Origin: a virus
Length of the DNA stretch: 64,000 nucleotides
Reading direction: 5' to 3' (one strand)
IMG/VR virus record: IMGVR_UViG_3300047440_000580
Coordinates: 1 to 64,000 of that record
Part shown: in pieces, positions 1 through 9,298 of the stretch
Position numbering within the stretch: the first letter of the stretch is position 1
Layout: every line of letters starts with the position of its first letter
The notes under the pieces: model-generated
Told to the model about the DNA's origin: nothing
The model's database searches: none
The model's input: the letters and a program-made list of their open reading frames with translations, nothing else
Made by a program: the position numbers and the translations under genes

Positions 1-2286
1 CTTCGTCAGGTCCTTGTTCCAGACACGGGCTTCCTGCATCCACCCCTGGGCCTTGAGATTGTTGGCGGCTCCGACCACGAGCTGCCAGATGGAGCTTCCT
101 GAAGACTCCGGCGCCGACAGGGTGGCCGACAGGTTGACGTCGACCTCGTCGTAGTTCAGGCGGTGAAGGCGAAGGTTCAGCGTCCCCGACAGGGAGTTCC
201 GGTGGACCGAGACATTGTACCACTGCTCATTGAAGAGCGGGATGTTCGGGATGCTGAGTAGCCCCTCGCTTCCTGTCAGGAACAGGGAGCCTGTCTCGCT
301 GCCCACGAACGGCGTCGTCCAGTAGACCTGGTACGCCAGCTGCTGTGAACCAGTCGGGACGAGGATGCCACCGCTCGAAGAAAGAGCGGTCTGATAGAGA
401 GCGAAGAGCGATCCGGTCGTGATCAGCGGGGTCAGCTCGGTGCTGGTCGACAGCGGGAAGGAGAACCTCACCTCTGCCGAGAGGGCCGAACCCGTGAACG
501 GGACGGAGGTCACCGAACCCGTCAGCGATCCGGAGCCGTGGCTACCAGAGAAGACCATGGCATACACGCTCTTGTCGGCGTGGATGCGGCTGGTCTGGAT
601 GCCGACGTTCGGCTTGTAGCCGTACTCCTTCAGGCGAACGAAGTTCTTGTTCACGCCGTAGATGCGGAAGAACGACTCAACGCTCTCCCGTGTACCCTTG
701 CTCTTGTAGAGGTACATCAGGTTGACGAGGGTACGCTTCCAGAACTCGTTCTTGATCTGGTAGAGCTTGACGTCCAGCTCCTTGTTCGCGTCCTGGTTCG
801 CCAGGACGTTCTTGCCAAGGAGGTACTGGAACGCATCCGCGCTGAGGAAGTTCCCGGTGAACTCCCAGCCGAAGAACTTGGCGATGTCGGCGAGCAGAGC
901 GTCCGGGGTCTGGTTGAACTGGGTGTAGTTCGCCCGGAGGACCTTCGTGAACTGGTCGATCTTCACCTTGATCTGGTCGAAGTTGCGAGCCAGGATGTAG
1001 AGGAAGTTCTGGAGGACCTGCGTGTTCTCCAGGTTCTCGAGGTTCAGGAAGTTCTCGGGGACGAGCCGAGTGATGATGTTGTCACTGACCCGGTCAAACG
1101 CGCTTCCCGAAGCCTGCTGGGTGGTGATGAGGGTCTGCACCTCGGGCGAATTGAAGTACGACGAGAGCATGAGGCTCGGCTGAGCGTAGGGGATCAAGGA
1201 TCCGGACCCGCGCAAGCCGGTCCAGTAGTTCATGATGCGTCCATTGATCCGGTGACCCGAGAAGTCGAGCACCAGCGGGTCGTTCCCGTCGTCCGGGTTG
1301 ATGGACCCCGACTCGTTGAAGTGCCAGCAACCCATCAGGTTGTTCTGGGCATGGGCCTGGATGTTGTACGTGCCGGTGAAATCCGCCAGCTGCAAGGCCG
1401 AACGCCACACCCTCACCTCATCGAGGGCACCGGAGATGAGTGCCGTCACCTTCCCGGATAGGGTACCACTGCCAATATAGGCCTGGGCATTGGCGATGTT
1501 TATGGGGCCTCCGATGAGGCTGGAGGCGGAGGCGATCGCGGTCGGGAAGATGTTCGCCGAACCGGTGTAGGCCACGAGGACCGGGAAATTCGTGTTGGTC
1601 CGGTCATAGACGAAGGCGTAGTAGGTCGTCTGTCCGTCCGTCCTCGGGGCGGAGACCTCGGAGGTCACGGAGCCCGAGACCATCCGGAAGGTCATGTTGC
1701 TGCCCGAGGCGTAGACGGTGTAGCCGTCTCCCGTGGCGCCCACCTTCTGGATGACGACCATCGCGGCCGAGTTCGTGAAGGCGCCCGAAAGGTTGCACCA
1801 GAACTCCACCGCCAATGAACCCGTTCCCGGGCTCAGGATGCCGGCCTGCTGGGTGGTTCCCGCCCGTGTGTCTCCGTAGATCTGACCGAGGTCGACGATG
1901 GAGATGAAGGAGGAGGAGATCGCGGAATTGAACCTGAGGTGCCCGGTGTTCTTCGGCCAGACGCTGGAGAGGTACCTCTGGTACGGGTCCAGGTCGAACG
2001 TGAACGTGTCGATGACGTCGATGCTGGCGTCGTAGGGGTACTCGTTCAGGATCTTCTCGGCGGTGAGGTTGAAGTAGTCGAGGGCCGAATTGAAGAAGAC
2101 GAAGTTCTTGAAATCGGAGTAGTCGATCTTGGACTCTGCCACCTGAAACTGGCGGAGCTTGCCGATGATGTAGTTCTGCTCTTCCGGCTTGACCGAGATG
2201 GTCGCAAGGCTCTGCGCAGTACCGGCGACGACCTCGCCGGGCTTCTTCATCTGGTCATCGAAAAGTGAGAAGAGCTTGCTAGCCAT
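1..2286 (-). CDS. Large tail/baseplate protein with LamG-like domain, C-terminus cut by window edge
   Basis: The frame is open from an ATG at 2286 to the left edge (762 codons), so the protein is partial at its C-terminus. It begins MASKLFSLFDDQMKKPGEVV. Roughly residues 120-330 are Ser/Gly/Thr-rich beta-type sequence with a DEVRVWRSAL motif, typical of concanavalin/LamG laminin-G folds in phage tail proteins, and a second such segment follows near residues 560-760. The middle part is helical and looks structural. It overlaps the preceding small gene by 8 bases and shares its operon with gp6-, gp25- and gp5-like genes, so a baseplate or tail-fibre-attachment role is inferred. The exact family is not recognised. 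Confidence 0.8.
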   Translation of the reverse strand, partial: MASKLFSLFDDQMKKPGEVVAGTAQSLATISVKPEEQNYIIGKLRQFQVAESKIDYSDFKNFVFFNSALDYFNLTAEKILNEYPYDASIDVIDTFTFDLDPYQRYLSSVWPKNTGHLRFNSAISSSFISIVDLGQIYGDTRAGTTQQAGILSPGTGSLAVEFWCNLSGAFTNSAAMVVIQKVGATGDGYTVYASGSNMTFRMVSGSVTSEVSAPRTDGQTTYYAFVYDRTNTNFPVLVAYTGSANIFPTAIASASSLIGGPINIANAQAYIGSGTLSGKVTALISGALDEVRVWRSALQLADFTGTYNIQAHAQNNLMGCWHFNESGSINPDDGNDPLVLDFSGHRINGRIMNYWTGLRGSGSLIPYAQPSLMLSSYFNSPEVQTLITTQQASGSAFDRVSDNIITRLVPENFLNLENLENTQVLQNFLYILARNFDQIKVKIDQFTKVLRANYTQFNQTPDALLADIAKFFGWEFTGNFLSADAFQYLLGKNVLANQDANKELDVKLYQIKNEFWKRTLVNLMYLYKSKGTRESVESFFRIYGVNKNFVRLKEYGYKPNVGIQTSRIHADKSVYAMVFSGSHGSGSLTGSVTSVPFTGSALSAEVRFSFPLSTSTELTPLITTGSLFALYQTALSSSGGILVPTGSQQLAYQVYWTTPFVGSETGSLFLTGSEGLLSIPNIPLFNEQWYNVSVHRNSLSGTLNLRLHRLNYDEVDVNLSATLSAPESSGSSIWQLVVGAANNLKAQGWMQEARVWNKDLTK

Positions 2287-2461
2287 TCATCTCCGCGTCG
2301 CAGAATCGGACGTACTCTTCTGCAAGAGCCTCGTACGTTTCATCGTCCCCGTCCTGTGCCAGACGGACGAGCGCTTCCTCGTACTTCTTGCGGGTCGAGA
2401 ACCTGAACTCCGGTGTCTTTTGGTCCTGGTCTTCCATCTCTAGAGCTTGCATTGTCCTCAC
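2279..2461 (-). CDS. Small acidic protein between two tail genes
   Basis: This 60-residue protein starts at a GTG that overlaps the TGA of the upstream gene (GTGA), and its own stop overlaps the start of the next tail gene. The tight coupling on both sides is the main evidence that it is real. It is charged and helical with no recognised domain. An internal ATG at 2452 is a possible alternative start. Confidence 0.7.
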   Translation of the reverse strand: MRTMQALEMEDQDQKTPEFRFSTRKKYEEALVRLAQDGDDETYEALAEEYVRFCDAEMNG

Positions 2462-3864
2462 GTTATCCTGAACTTGAATCCCCGGTCGATGATCTGCTTC
2501 CGACCGTCTTGATCAAATAGGAAGACAACGCGATAGACCTGCCCCGGTGCGAGGCAACTCATGAAGAACGAGAAGTAGTTTCCGTTCCCATCGTAGCTGA
2601 GACGGGTCCAGTCGGTCCCGCCCTGGTACGATCCCGTGCCGAAAGGCACGACCTGCTCCTTCGTCCGATCGTTGTCGATCCTGTAGTAGCCGCGGTTGAT
2701 GATGGTCCCCACCGGCGAGACCGACCCGGTATTCACGACGGCCGGGTTGTAGTCGAACGGACGGACGAAGACCCGCAGCTCGGGATCTTCATCGACCGAG
2801 TACTCATTCTTGAGGTTCGGCATGTCCACTTCGAACCGGCCCGTAGACAACGTGGGCTGGGCGAAGTTGTCTGTCGGCATGAAGTTGCCGGTCATGTAGG
2901 CCCGGTTGCCGAGGAACCAGATGTCCGAGAACACCGATCCCGAGTAGGAGCCGGTCGGCAGCAACATGCTGCAGCTGTAGATTCCAGGCTGACCGGTCCA
3001 GCTTGCGGAAGCGACCAACAACGTCCCGCTCAGATCCTCGATGCGGACGGTCAGGCAGTCCGGACCGGACGTGATCCCCGGGATGTTGACCGGCTGGCCG
3101 CGCACCTCGTTGTAGAGGTAGAGCGTGCCGGAGTTGTCGAACACGAAGTTCGAACGGTCGTCCCTGATGGAGTCGTCCCAACGCGCCTCGAGGTACGGGC
3201 GACGGTCCAGGAAGTTGGTGGACCGACCGTGGAACTTCTTGACGAAGTAGTCAAACGGGTCTACCTCCTGCGAGGATGACACACGAAGCAGGAACCCGTT
3301 GTTCCCATTGGTCGGATTGAGCGGAAGCGGGTTGATGCCCAACCAGCGTTCTACCTGGGTGGAGACATCCGCATCGACGTTCTCCGGTCCTTGGTCGACG
3401 TGGAAGGTGTCGATCAGTCCGGTCTCCACGTCGCCGCCGGGAGTGGTCCAGTAGGTGGTCTTCTTGGCCTGCACCCAGTTCGCCTGTCCGAGGTCGAGGA
3501 AAGTCTCCTCGTCGAAGCCCGGACCCTCGTCCCAGGCGGTCGTCACCGAGAGAATCTCGATGTCGTAGCTGGAAGGCAGGGTCTCGGCGTGGCGAGCATC
3601 CTTCAGATTCAGCCGCCACATCGGGTGTTCCGGAGCCTGCAACGATGCGGTCAGGTCCTGGAAGGCTCCCAGGTCGAACTGCATCAGGATGTGACCGAGA
3701 CTCGAGCTCCCGTTCCATCCGAGAGCGCCGGAGACTCCAGCCTTCTTGAAGAGGTCGAGGATCTCGCTGGCGCCGAAGTTGGAGCCGGTGACCGGGACAG
3801 TCGGGAACTGGCGGACCAGGTTGGTGATCCACGTGTCCTTCTGTGGGAAGATTCTGAAGATCAT
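2458..3864 (-). CDS. Baseplate/tail structural protein, family not recognised
   Basis: The start is the ATG at 3864, which overlaps the TAA of the gp6-like gene (TAATG) and has a GGAG ribosome site nine bases upstream; the longer open frame upstream is just a shadow of the gp6-like gene. The 468-residue product opens MIFRIFPQKDTWITN and is rich in beta-type, Gly/Ser/Thr segments. Its N-terminal pattern is seen in phage proteins that decorate baseplates. It sits between the gp6-like wedge gene and the LamG-domain gene, so a structural role at the baseplate periphery is inferred; I cannot name the family. Confidence 0.8.
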   Translation of the reverse strand: MIFRIFPQKDTWITNLVRQFPTVPVTGSNFGASEILDLFKKAGVSGALGWNGSSSLGHILMQFDLGAFQDLTASLQAPEHPMWRLNLKDARHAETLPSSYDIEILSVTTAWDEGPGFDEETFLDLGQANWVQAKKTTYWTTPGGDVETGLIDTFHVDQGPENVDADVSTQVERWLGINPLPLNPTNGNNGFLLRVSSSQEVDPFDYFVKKFHGRSTNFLDRRPYLEARWDDSIRDDRSNFVFDNSGTLYLYNEVRGQPVNIPGITSGPDCLTVRIEDLSGTLLVASASWTGQPGIYSCSMLLPTGSYSGSVFSDIWFLGNRAYMTGNFMPTDNFAQPTLSTGRFEVDMPNLKNEYSVDEDPELRVFVRPFDYNPAVVNTGSVSPVGTIINRGYYRIDNDRTKEQVVPFGTGSYQGGTDWTRLSYDGNGNYFSFFMSCLAPGQVYRVVFLFDQDGRKQIIDRGFKFRIT

Positions 3865-5732
3865 TACTGCGACACTCCCTGGATGTCCACCATCGGGTAC
3901 TTCACCTCGAAGATCGAGTCCTGCGGGCAGTAGATGATCTCGTTCTGACGCTGGTGAGAGACGTCGAACCTCGTGGTGGAGTAGGGCAGGGTGATCTGAC
4001 TGCCCGGCAGCGGAGCGTTTCCGATCACGTTGGTGAAGGTCAGCTCGTACACCGAGATGACTCCCTGGACCGCCTGCAGGTTGGCCGACAGCTCGGAGAC
4101 CACGATGGGGTGACCGATCTGCTGCGAGTCGATGTCGAAGTAGTCCTGCACCACCGCGAGGCACTTGGCCAGCACCTCGGTCCGGTTCACCTTCGGGGAG
4201 ACGGTCACGCCGAACTTCACCCGCAGGTTGATGATCTTGGCGTCCAGGATGTTGATCCCGTCCGTGATCATCCGATACGGAGTCAGGTAGGTAGCGATGT
4301 TCGCCTTCAGGTTGGCGGACGCCAGCTGCAGGTGGTTGTCCGCGTCACGCGCCAGGACGTGAACGTCGATGGCGAGCGGGTTGATGCTGTCCCGGCGGAC
4401 GTACACCTTGTCCGGCTTGCCGAACTTGGCCGGCAGGGTCAGGATGCGGGCGATATAGTCTTCCCTGGTGACGACGCGGTTCTGCGCCGCGAAGAAGGCG
4501 GCCGAGTTCGCCTTGACCTCTCCGATGGTCTCCTCCGGAGATCCACCGTCCGTCTTCTGGACGTTGATGCACTCCAGCGACTGGACCACGGCGCCCTTCT
4601 TGGTGGCGTCCAACGAGGTGGTCGAGAAGTCCAGCTCGGCGTTCGTGACCGTCTTGATGCTGCCGGCGATCACGTTCGTCTGCGGTCCGCCACCCACTCT
4701 ATAGGAGACGGTGAGCGTCGTGTTGTACGGGCTGAGTCCCAGAGTCTGGGTCTTCAGGAAGTTCTGCGGGTCGATCGCGAAGGAGGCGAAGGTCCGACGA
4801 CCGGCCAGCGGTAGGGCGTAGTCGGCCAGGTTCGGGATGAGCTCGTCGTCGAAGTTGACGCCGTCACCCGAGCCGAAGATCAGGGAGGTGGTGCTGTCCG
4901 TCGGGTCTCGGTCGGTGACGTACCGACGGGGGACGGTAACCAGCTTGAGCAGGTAGGGCACGTCCGTGTTGTCGGTCAGGTCCGAGTTCACGTCGGCGTC
5001 GAACACCGCTTCCTGGGCCAGGTAGTCCACCTCGGTCCAGGGGTTCCCCTCGGAGTCATAGACAGAGAGGACCTCGATCACGTCCGGGTTGCTGAGCTTG
5101 ATCTGGAGGAACTGCTCGAAGTTGGTGATCTTGAAGGTCTCGACGATCGTCTGACCGGCCGTGATCTCCATGTCCTTGCGGATGGCGTAGTGGGTCGGGA
5201 GTCCGGTCGCCGAGTCGAACTGGGAGCCGGTAACGAGACGGGGGTAGTCCGGGCTGGAGGCGCTGAAGACCACATCGTCCAGCGTCTCGAAGATGGTGTT
5301 GCTCGGTCCCTGGACCTGGGCACCGGCTCGGAGGATCGGGGCGAACGAGTCATCCGGGATGGACTGGCCGTTGACGGTGATGGCCGGGACCTCGACGAAG
5401 AACGTCTCCTTGCCTCGAGCGGCGCGCTTTCCCTGCGGACGGTAGCCGAGGGACTTGGCGAACGACACGACGTTCTCGATCTGCTGGGCCGACTCCTGCT
5501 TCACTTCCTCGAACTGCATGTCCTGGTAGAGCGAGAGGATGTCCCCGATGAACGCCTGGAGTTCCAGGATCGCCATACCGGGCGATGACTCGTTGTAGTC
5601 CTGGAAGACGCCCGAGTGGTGCGCCTGCGAGAACTGCATGAGGTCGCGCTTGAACCCCTGGAAGTCCTTGTTCAGGTACTTGACAGTCTGGTCCTTGGTG
5701 AAGGCGGTCTTGTTCTGCTTCGGTGCCGGCAT
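3864..5732 (-). CDS. Baseplate wedge protein, T4 gp6-like
   Basis: The 622-residue protein matches the T4 gp6 / baseplate J type: an N-terminal region with the pattern SSPGMAILELQAFIGDILSL near residues 48-68, a long beta-rich middle, and a C-terminal region with TREDYIARIL near residues 430-440. gp6 proteins form the wedge ring that links neighbouring baseplate arms in contractile tails. The next gene downstream in the transcript is another tail protein and the upstream gene is gp25-like, the usual neighbour. Start ATG 5732 gives the normal length for the family. Confidence 0.9.
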   Translation of the reverse strand: MPAPKQNKTAFTKDQTVKYLNKDFQGFKRDLMQFSQAHHSGVFQDYNESSPGMAILELQAFIGDILSLYQDMQFEEVKQESAQQIENVVSFAKSLGYRPQGKRAARGKETFFVEVPAITVNGQSIPDDSFAPILRAGAQVQGPSNTIFETLDDVVFSASSPDYPRLVTGSQFDSATGLPTHYAIRKDMEITAGQTIVETFKITNFEQFLQIKLSNPDVIEVLSVYDSEGNPWTEVDYLAQEAVFDADVNSDLTDNTDVPYLLKLVTVPRRYVTDRDPTDSTTSLIFGSGDGVNFDDELIPNLADYALPLAGRRTFASFAIDPQNFLKTQTLGLSPYNTTLTVSYRVGGGPQTNVIAGSIKTVTNAELDFSTTSLDATKKGAVVQSLECINVQKTDGGSPEETIGEVKANSAAFFAAQNRVVTREDYIARILTLPAKFGKPDKVYVRRDSINPLAIDVHVLARDADNHLQLASANLKANIATYLTPYRMITDGINILDAKIINLRVKFGVTVSPKVNRTEVLAKCLAVVQDYFDIDSQQIGHPIVVSELSANLQAVQGVISVYELTFTNVIGNAPLPGSQITLPYSTTRFDVSHQRQNEIIYCPQDSIFEVKYPMVDIQGVSQ

Positions 5733-5737
5733 CTACT

Positions 5738-6145
5738 TTACCCTCCCCCGGGGCCGGGGACGACTTGGAACAGAGACGCCACGTTGGTCGGCTTGCTGAC
5801 CAGGAAGAACTTCATGGCGACCCCCACCCCGTTGGCTGGGACTCTCGAATCATCCTCGTGGAACGTGATCACCAGGTCCTGGAGCCTGACGAAAGGAAGC
5901 CACTTCTGGAGCTGGTCCACCACCCGGTCGGACATCTTCTGACGGAGCACGTCGTTCTTCAAGGGCTCGAAGAGGAACTCCACGAAGTTGCAGCCGAGGT
6001 GGAAATGCATGGGCCTATCGCCCCAGTTCGTGACCAGGAGCGACTTGATGTTCTGCTTGGCCGCTTCTACCTCGTCGTCCGTGAAGGCGAGAACGCCCAG
6101 CGAACCGGTAGACTGCGTGAAGGGAACTGTCAATCCAATAGGCAT
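5738..6145 (-). CDS. Baseplate wedge protein, T4 gp25-like
   Basis: This 135-residue protein has the size and core of the gp25/GpW lysozyme-like wedge family: NIKSLLVTNWGDRPMHFHLG near residues 33-53 followed by a FEPLKNDVLRQKM helix and a beta C-terminal half. In T4-like phages gp25 joins gp6 and gp53 in the wedge and touches the first sheath ring. I chose ATG 6145; a GTG at 6166 would add seven residues and overlap the upstream gene. It is followed five bases later by the gp6-like gene. Confidence 0.85.
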   Translation of the reverse strand: MPIGLTVPFTQSTGSLGVLAFTDDEVEAAKQNIKSLLVTNWGDRPMHFHLGCNFVEFLFEPLKNDVLRQKMSDRVVDQLQKWLPFVRLQDLVITFHEDDSRVPANGVGVAMKFFLVSKPTNVASLFQVVPGPGGG

Positions 6146-6152
6146 CTTAGTC

Positions 6153-6671
6153 TTAAGCCGGTACACCCGTTGCCAGCGGCAGCGTCGTCGGAGTTGGCGA
6201 CGGTGGGACTGGCACCAGAATGTAGATCAGCTGGTTTGTAGCTTTAAATAGAACGCCCGCAATCTTATCTGCCACATCGTCCAAAGAAGGTTCCTGTCCC
6301 TTCTTCGCGAAGTCCAGCATGATCTGGGCCATGTCGGCTGGTATCGTGGCTCCAGCGGTGGCGGAGGTGGGACCCATGAGCCCCGAGGTGGTGGCCGGGA
6401 CGGTGACCGTAGAACCTGTCCAGTAGGAAATGAAGCCCGGTCCCCACCCCGCGAACATCGGAGCGGAGAGAGCGGACTTCAGAGCGGACTTCTGGACGAC
6501 TGGGCTGAAGGCCTTGAGGGGAAGCATTGCCCAATCGTCGTAGGCAGTTGCCAGGGCGTCGCAGGACTCGTCGTTCGGAACGGGAGCCGTCGAGCTCTTG
6601 TCCTTGGAATCCTTGAGCTTTTGGAGGGCATCCTTGATCTTGGACTTGAGATCTGCCTGTACGTACGGCAT
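6153..6671 (-). CDS. Unknown tail-operon protein
   Basis: The 172-residue product has a charged helical N-terminus, a Gly/Thr/Ser-rich middle and a helical C-terminal half ending in a Pro-rich tail. It lies between the gp5-type spike gene and the gp25-like gene with one-base stop/start overlap at 6671, so it is probably a structural or assembly protein of the baseplate. No family is recognised. Confidence 0.7.
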   Translation of the reverse strand: MPYVQADLKSKIKDALQKLKDSKDKSSTAPVPNDESCDALATAYDDWAMLPLKAFSPVVQKSALKSALSAPMFAGWGPGFISYWTGSTVTVPATTSGLMGPTSATAGATIPADMAQIMLDFAKKGQEPSLDDVADKIAGVLFKATNQLIYILVPVPPSPTPTTLPLATGVPA

Positions 6672-7441
6672 TAGGGAATCACGATCTCTGGCTTGTTGGA
6701 AGCTCCCGTCGAGGCAAGTTGGTCCTTCTGGGGCTTCAGTGGCTCGAGCGGAGGACCAGAAGGACCGACGCCGGTCGGATGCTTGTGGTTGTCGAACTTG
6801 TCGAGGAAAGCCTCGGCCTGAAGGATGTGGTTGGCGGCGCCCTCGGACAGCTCGATCTTGCCAGACTTGTCCACGTCGATGGTGACCTTCTTCCCGCCGC
6901 CGTCGATGACGACCTTGGCGGCAGAGCCGATCTTCATCGTGGTCTTGTCCTTCTCGACCTTGATGTAGTTCTTTCCGTCCGCGATGCTGATGATGGCCGA
7001 GTCCTTGTCGACGAACACGAAGTTCGTGCTGTCCTCGATCACGATCATGGCGTTCTTGCGGAACATGACCCGGACGTTGTCGGACTTCATGACGCCAGCC
7101 GGGACGTCGTTGTCCTTGGGGACCTTGGCGTCGCCCTTGGTGGAGATGTTCAGGTTGTCGTCGAGCTTGGTCTTCATGGCCAAGTACAGGAACGACATGT
7201 CCTTGGAGAAGTCCGGATCCCCGTTCTTGTCCTTGCGACCGGCGACCAGGTGGGCCACTCCGGTGCCCTTCCCCTTTCCGCCATCGTCGACGGTTCCAAG
7301 CCCGTCGTCGACCGTGGCCGGACCGTTCTTGGCACGATCGCGACCGAGGATCAGTGAACTGTTGTTGGAACCGTGGACGGCGTAGTCACCGACACGGACC
7401 TGAAACGGAGGGACGTCCTCCTCGACCATGTCGTAGGACAT
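6671..7441 (-). CDS. Baseplate spike protein, beta-helix part (gp5 C-terminal-like)
   Basis: The 256-residue protein shows short repeating beta strands (residues about 105-215, many VxI/KxT/DxS steps) and then a histidine-bearing motif, DNHKHPTGVGPSGPP, of the kind seen in phage spike proteins near the end of their needle. In T4 gp5 the C-terminal triple-stranded beta-helix forms the membrane-piercing needle. The preceding gene carries the OB-fold part, so the spike appears to be split into two genes. No lysozyme domain is visible in either. Confidence 0.72.
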   Translation of the reverse strand: MSYDMVEEDVPPFQVRVGDYAVHGSNNSSLILGRDRAKNGPATVDDGLGTVDDGGKGKGTGVAHLVAGRKDKNGDPDFSKDMSFLYLAMKTKLDDNLNISTKGDAKVPKDNDVPAGVMKSDNVRVMFRKNAMIVIEDSTNFVFVDKDSAIISIADGKNYIKVEKDKTTMKIGSAAKVVIDGGGKKVTIDVDKSGKIELSEGAANHILQAEAFLDKFDNHKHPTGVGPSGPPLEPLKPQKDQLASTGASNKPEIVIP

Positions 7442-8091
7442 TAGCCCCCGCCCTTGGTGTCATCGAACTTGTCGGCGAGGCGACCGTCCTTGATCCCGGA
7501 CATACTGGCCTCGAGCTCGGTGTTGTACTTCGGACCGTCTCCGCTGCCTGCTCCCGCCGTGTCGTCGAACTTGGAGGCCAGTGTGTCATCGTCGTCCGTC
7601 TTGTAGGTGGACTGGCCGGACTTGAAGTTGACACCCTCGTGCCCCGGCATCTTGCCCACCCACAGGCCGTGTGTCATGTCACGGTCCTCAAACAGGACGT
7701 ACACATGCTCACCGGGCTTGATGGGGACGCTGACGTGTTCCGGGAAAAAGGGCCAGAACACTCGGAGGTTCTGATCTGAGAAGAACTGGTCTCGACCGCC
7801 TGTCAGCAGCCTGGCCTTGATGGAGTTCTTGGGATTGAGCGGGCCGACCTGTGCCTTGACGTCGACCGACTGACCGTTGGGAAGGACGTGCTTGACCTTG
7901 TCGTTGTTGCCTGGCTGCGGACTCTCGAGCTTGCCGCCTACCACATCGACGGCAACGACGAGCGCACGATACAGGACCGGTGCGGCCTCGCCGTGTTCCA
8001 CCAGCTCGCCACGCATGTACTTCTGCAGGAGCTCTGCGAGAAATACTTCCGGGCGCCGGTAGTAGTCATTATACTGTGGTTGACGTGGCAT
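7441..8091 (-). CDS. Baseplate spike/hub protein, OB-fold part (gp5 N-terminal-like)
   Basis: The 216-residue product has the OB-fold pattern of gp5/VgrG-type spike proteins: RVFWPFFPEHVSVPIKPGEH then YVLFED and HGLWVGKMPG (residues about 108-150). This domain normally sits at the top of the spike on the hub. The last 70 residues are acidic and repeat FDDT-containing segments. It overlaps the next gene by one base and is immediately upstream of the beta-helix gene. Confidence 0.75.
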   Translation of the reverse strand: MPRQPQYNDYYRRPEVFLAELLQKYMRGELVEHGEAAPVLYRALVVAVDVVGGKLESPQPGNNDKVKHVLPNGQSVDVKAQVGPLNPKNSIKARLLTGGRDQFFSDQNLRVFWPFFPEHVSVPIKPGEHVYVLFEDRDMTHGLWVGKMPGHEGVNFKSGQSTYKTDDDDTLASKFDDTAGAGSGDGPKYNTELEASMSGIKDGRLADKFDDTKGGG

Positions 8092-8278
8092 CCTTTCCGG
8101 GATCGAGATCGATCCCCCTCTTCTTCATTTCCTCGACGACCGTCGCAGCCTCGAAGCGATCGTCCGAGATCTTCTTGAGCATGGGCGCGACGTACTTGAG
8201 ATTGTAGTCCAGGCGCTTCAGGAGCGCGTCCAGGCGCACCCTCAGTTCGTCGTCACTTGTCTTGCTGAAATCCGCCAT
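8069..8278 (-). CDS. Small helical protein of the tail operon
   Basis: A 69-residue charged helical protein. Its 3' end overlaps the start of the spike OB-fold gene by 23 bases and its start overlaps the upstream stop by one base, so it is translationally coupled on both sides. No domain is recognised. Confidence 0.65.
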   Translation of the reverse strand: MADFSKTSDDELRVRLDALLKRLDYNLKYVAPMLKKISDDRFEAATVVEEMKKRGIDLDPGKDATSTTV

Positions 8279-8610
8279 CAGTTGCTCCCGTCGTCTTCCG
8301 CTTCCTCTCCTTCGATCTCATCGAACATGGTGTCCGCCTCGTCCTCGTCGAAGCCCTCACCCTTTCCCTTGGTGACGGACTCCTTCTTGGCACGTAGCTT
8401 CGCCAGCTCGATGAGCAGGGAGTTGTTCTTGGTGAGTTCGCCCGTGAGCCGGGCGAAGGATTCTGCGAGGGCGATCTTGGCGAGTGGGTCGACGTCTTCG
8501 CCGACAGAGATGGCCTTGTTCAGGAGTTCGGTGAACTCCTTGATCTTGGCACGATCCTCCCCTAGGTTGCCGTGCGCCTCGTCGATGAGATCTTCGGATT
8601 GCTTTGACAC
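8278..8610 (-). CDS. Small acidic helical protein next to the sigma factor
   Basis: A 110-residue helical protein with a strongly acidic C-terminal tail. It starts inside the last 49 bases of the sigma-factor gene. Small acidic proteins in this position of T4-like genomes can be assembly factors or terminase small subunits, but nothing in the sequence decides between these, so I leave the function open. Confidence 0.7.
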   Translation of the reverse strand: MSKQSEDLIDEAHGNLGEDRAKIKEFTELLNKAISVGEDVDPLAKIALAESFARLTGELTKNNSLLIELAKLRAKKESVTKGKGEGFDEDEADTMFDEIEGEEAEDDGSN

Positions 8611-9287
8611 TCTTCACTTTCTCCGGTAGACAAGTACCTGTCCTTCCACTCGTTGAACAGGCCCTTGATCTTCTTCAGGTTCACCACGACCTGCTTGGTG
8701 TTCAGCCCGGTCATCTCCCGGAGGTACAGGTAGACGGCCTTCTTGTTGTAAATAGTGACTAGATCTGAGTTTCGCATGAGGAAGATGACTGCTTCGAGAA
8801 CCTGGGTCTCGGTCTTCTTCGTAAGCTTCTTCCTCCAGGACTCCAACTCCTTGTAGAAGGCGACCCAGAACTCACGTTCCTCGACCTTGTCCTCGTGGGG
8901 AGAGAGAGTGAAGTTGGGGTCGGAGCGGACCATCTCGTGGTCGAGATCATAGTACAGGTCCGACTCGAGCCGGTTGCGCTTGTTCTTCTCACGGGTCTTC
9001 TGGATGAACCAGTTCTTCGCGATGACGTTGAAGTACGAGAATCCCTTGGTCCCCTTGTTCGGATCGAACTTCGGGATCATCTCGTACAGGTTCGCCAGGC
9101 AGTCCTTCTTCAAGGTCTCGACGTCGTCGATGCTGAAGAAGCCGTACACGTAGATCAGGTTCTCCACCAGCTTCTCGAAAGCCGGGCGGATGTGTACGTC
9201 GAAGACCTCGTGCTTCTCCTCGACCACCGTCGAATTGATGAACTTCGCGAGGTACTCGTCCGTCTGCTTCGTGAAATACTGGGCCAT
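8562..9287 (-). CDS. Late-transcription sigma factor, T4 gp55-like
   Basis: The 241-residue protein carries the sigma-70 region-2 core seen in T4 gp55: LANLYEMIPKFDPNKGTKGF followed by SYFNVIAKNWFIQKTRE (residues about 82-120). The aromatic FSYFNVIAKNWF stretch is the part that contacts core polymerase and melts the -10 region. No region 4 is evident beyond a short C-terminal helix, as in gp55, which recognises late promoters through the -10 element alone. It is the first long gene of the baseplate operon reading leftwards. It may recognise the extended -10 motif seen across this window or a separate late motif. Confidence 0.85.
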   Translation of the reverse strand: MAQYFTKQTDEYLAKFINSTVVEEKHEVFDVHIRPAFEKLVENLIYVYGFFSIDDVETLKKDCLANLYEMIPKFDPNKGTKGFSYFNVIAKNWFIQKTREKNKRNRLESDLYYDLDHEMVRSDPNFTLSPHEDKVEEREFWVAFYKELESWRKKLTKKTETQVLEAVIFLMRNSDLVTIYNKKAVYLYLREMTGLNTKQVVVNLKKIKGLFNEWKDRYLSTGESEECQSNPKISSTRRTAT

Positions 9288-9298
9288 CGTGGACCTTT

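Noticed and set aside
538-1461. A 307-codon plus-strand frame near the left edge
   Set aside because: It is the antisense shadow of the large tail-protein gene, with the same Val/Leu/Glu-biased composition.
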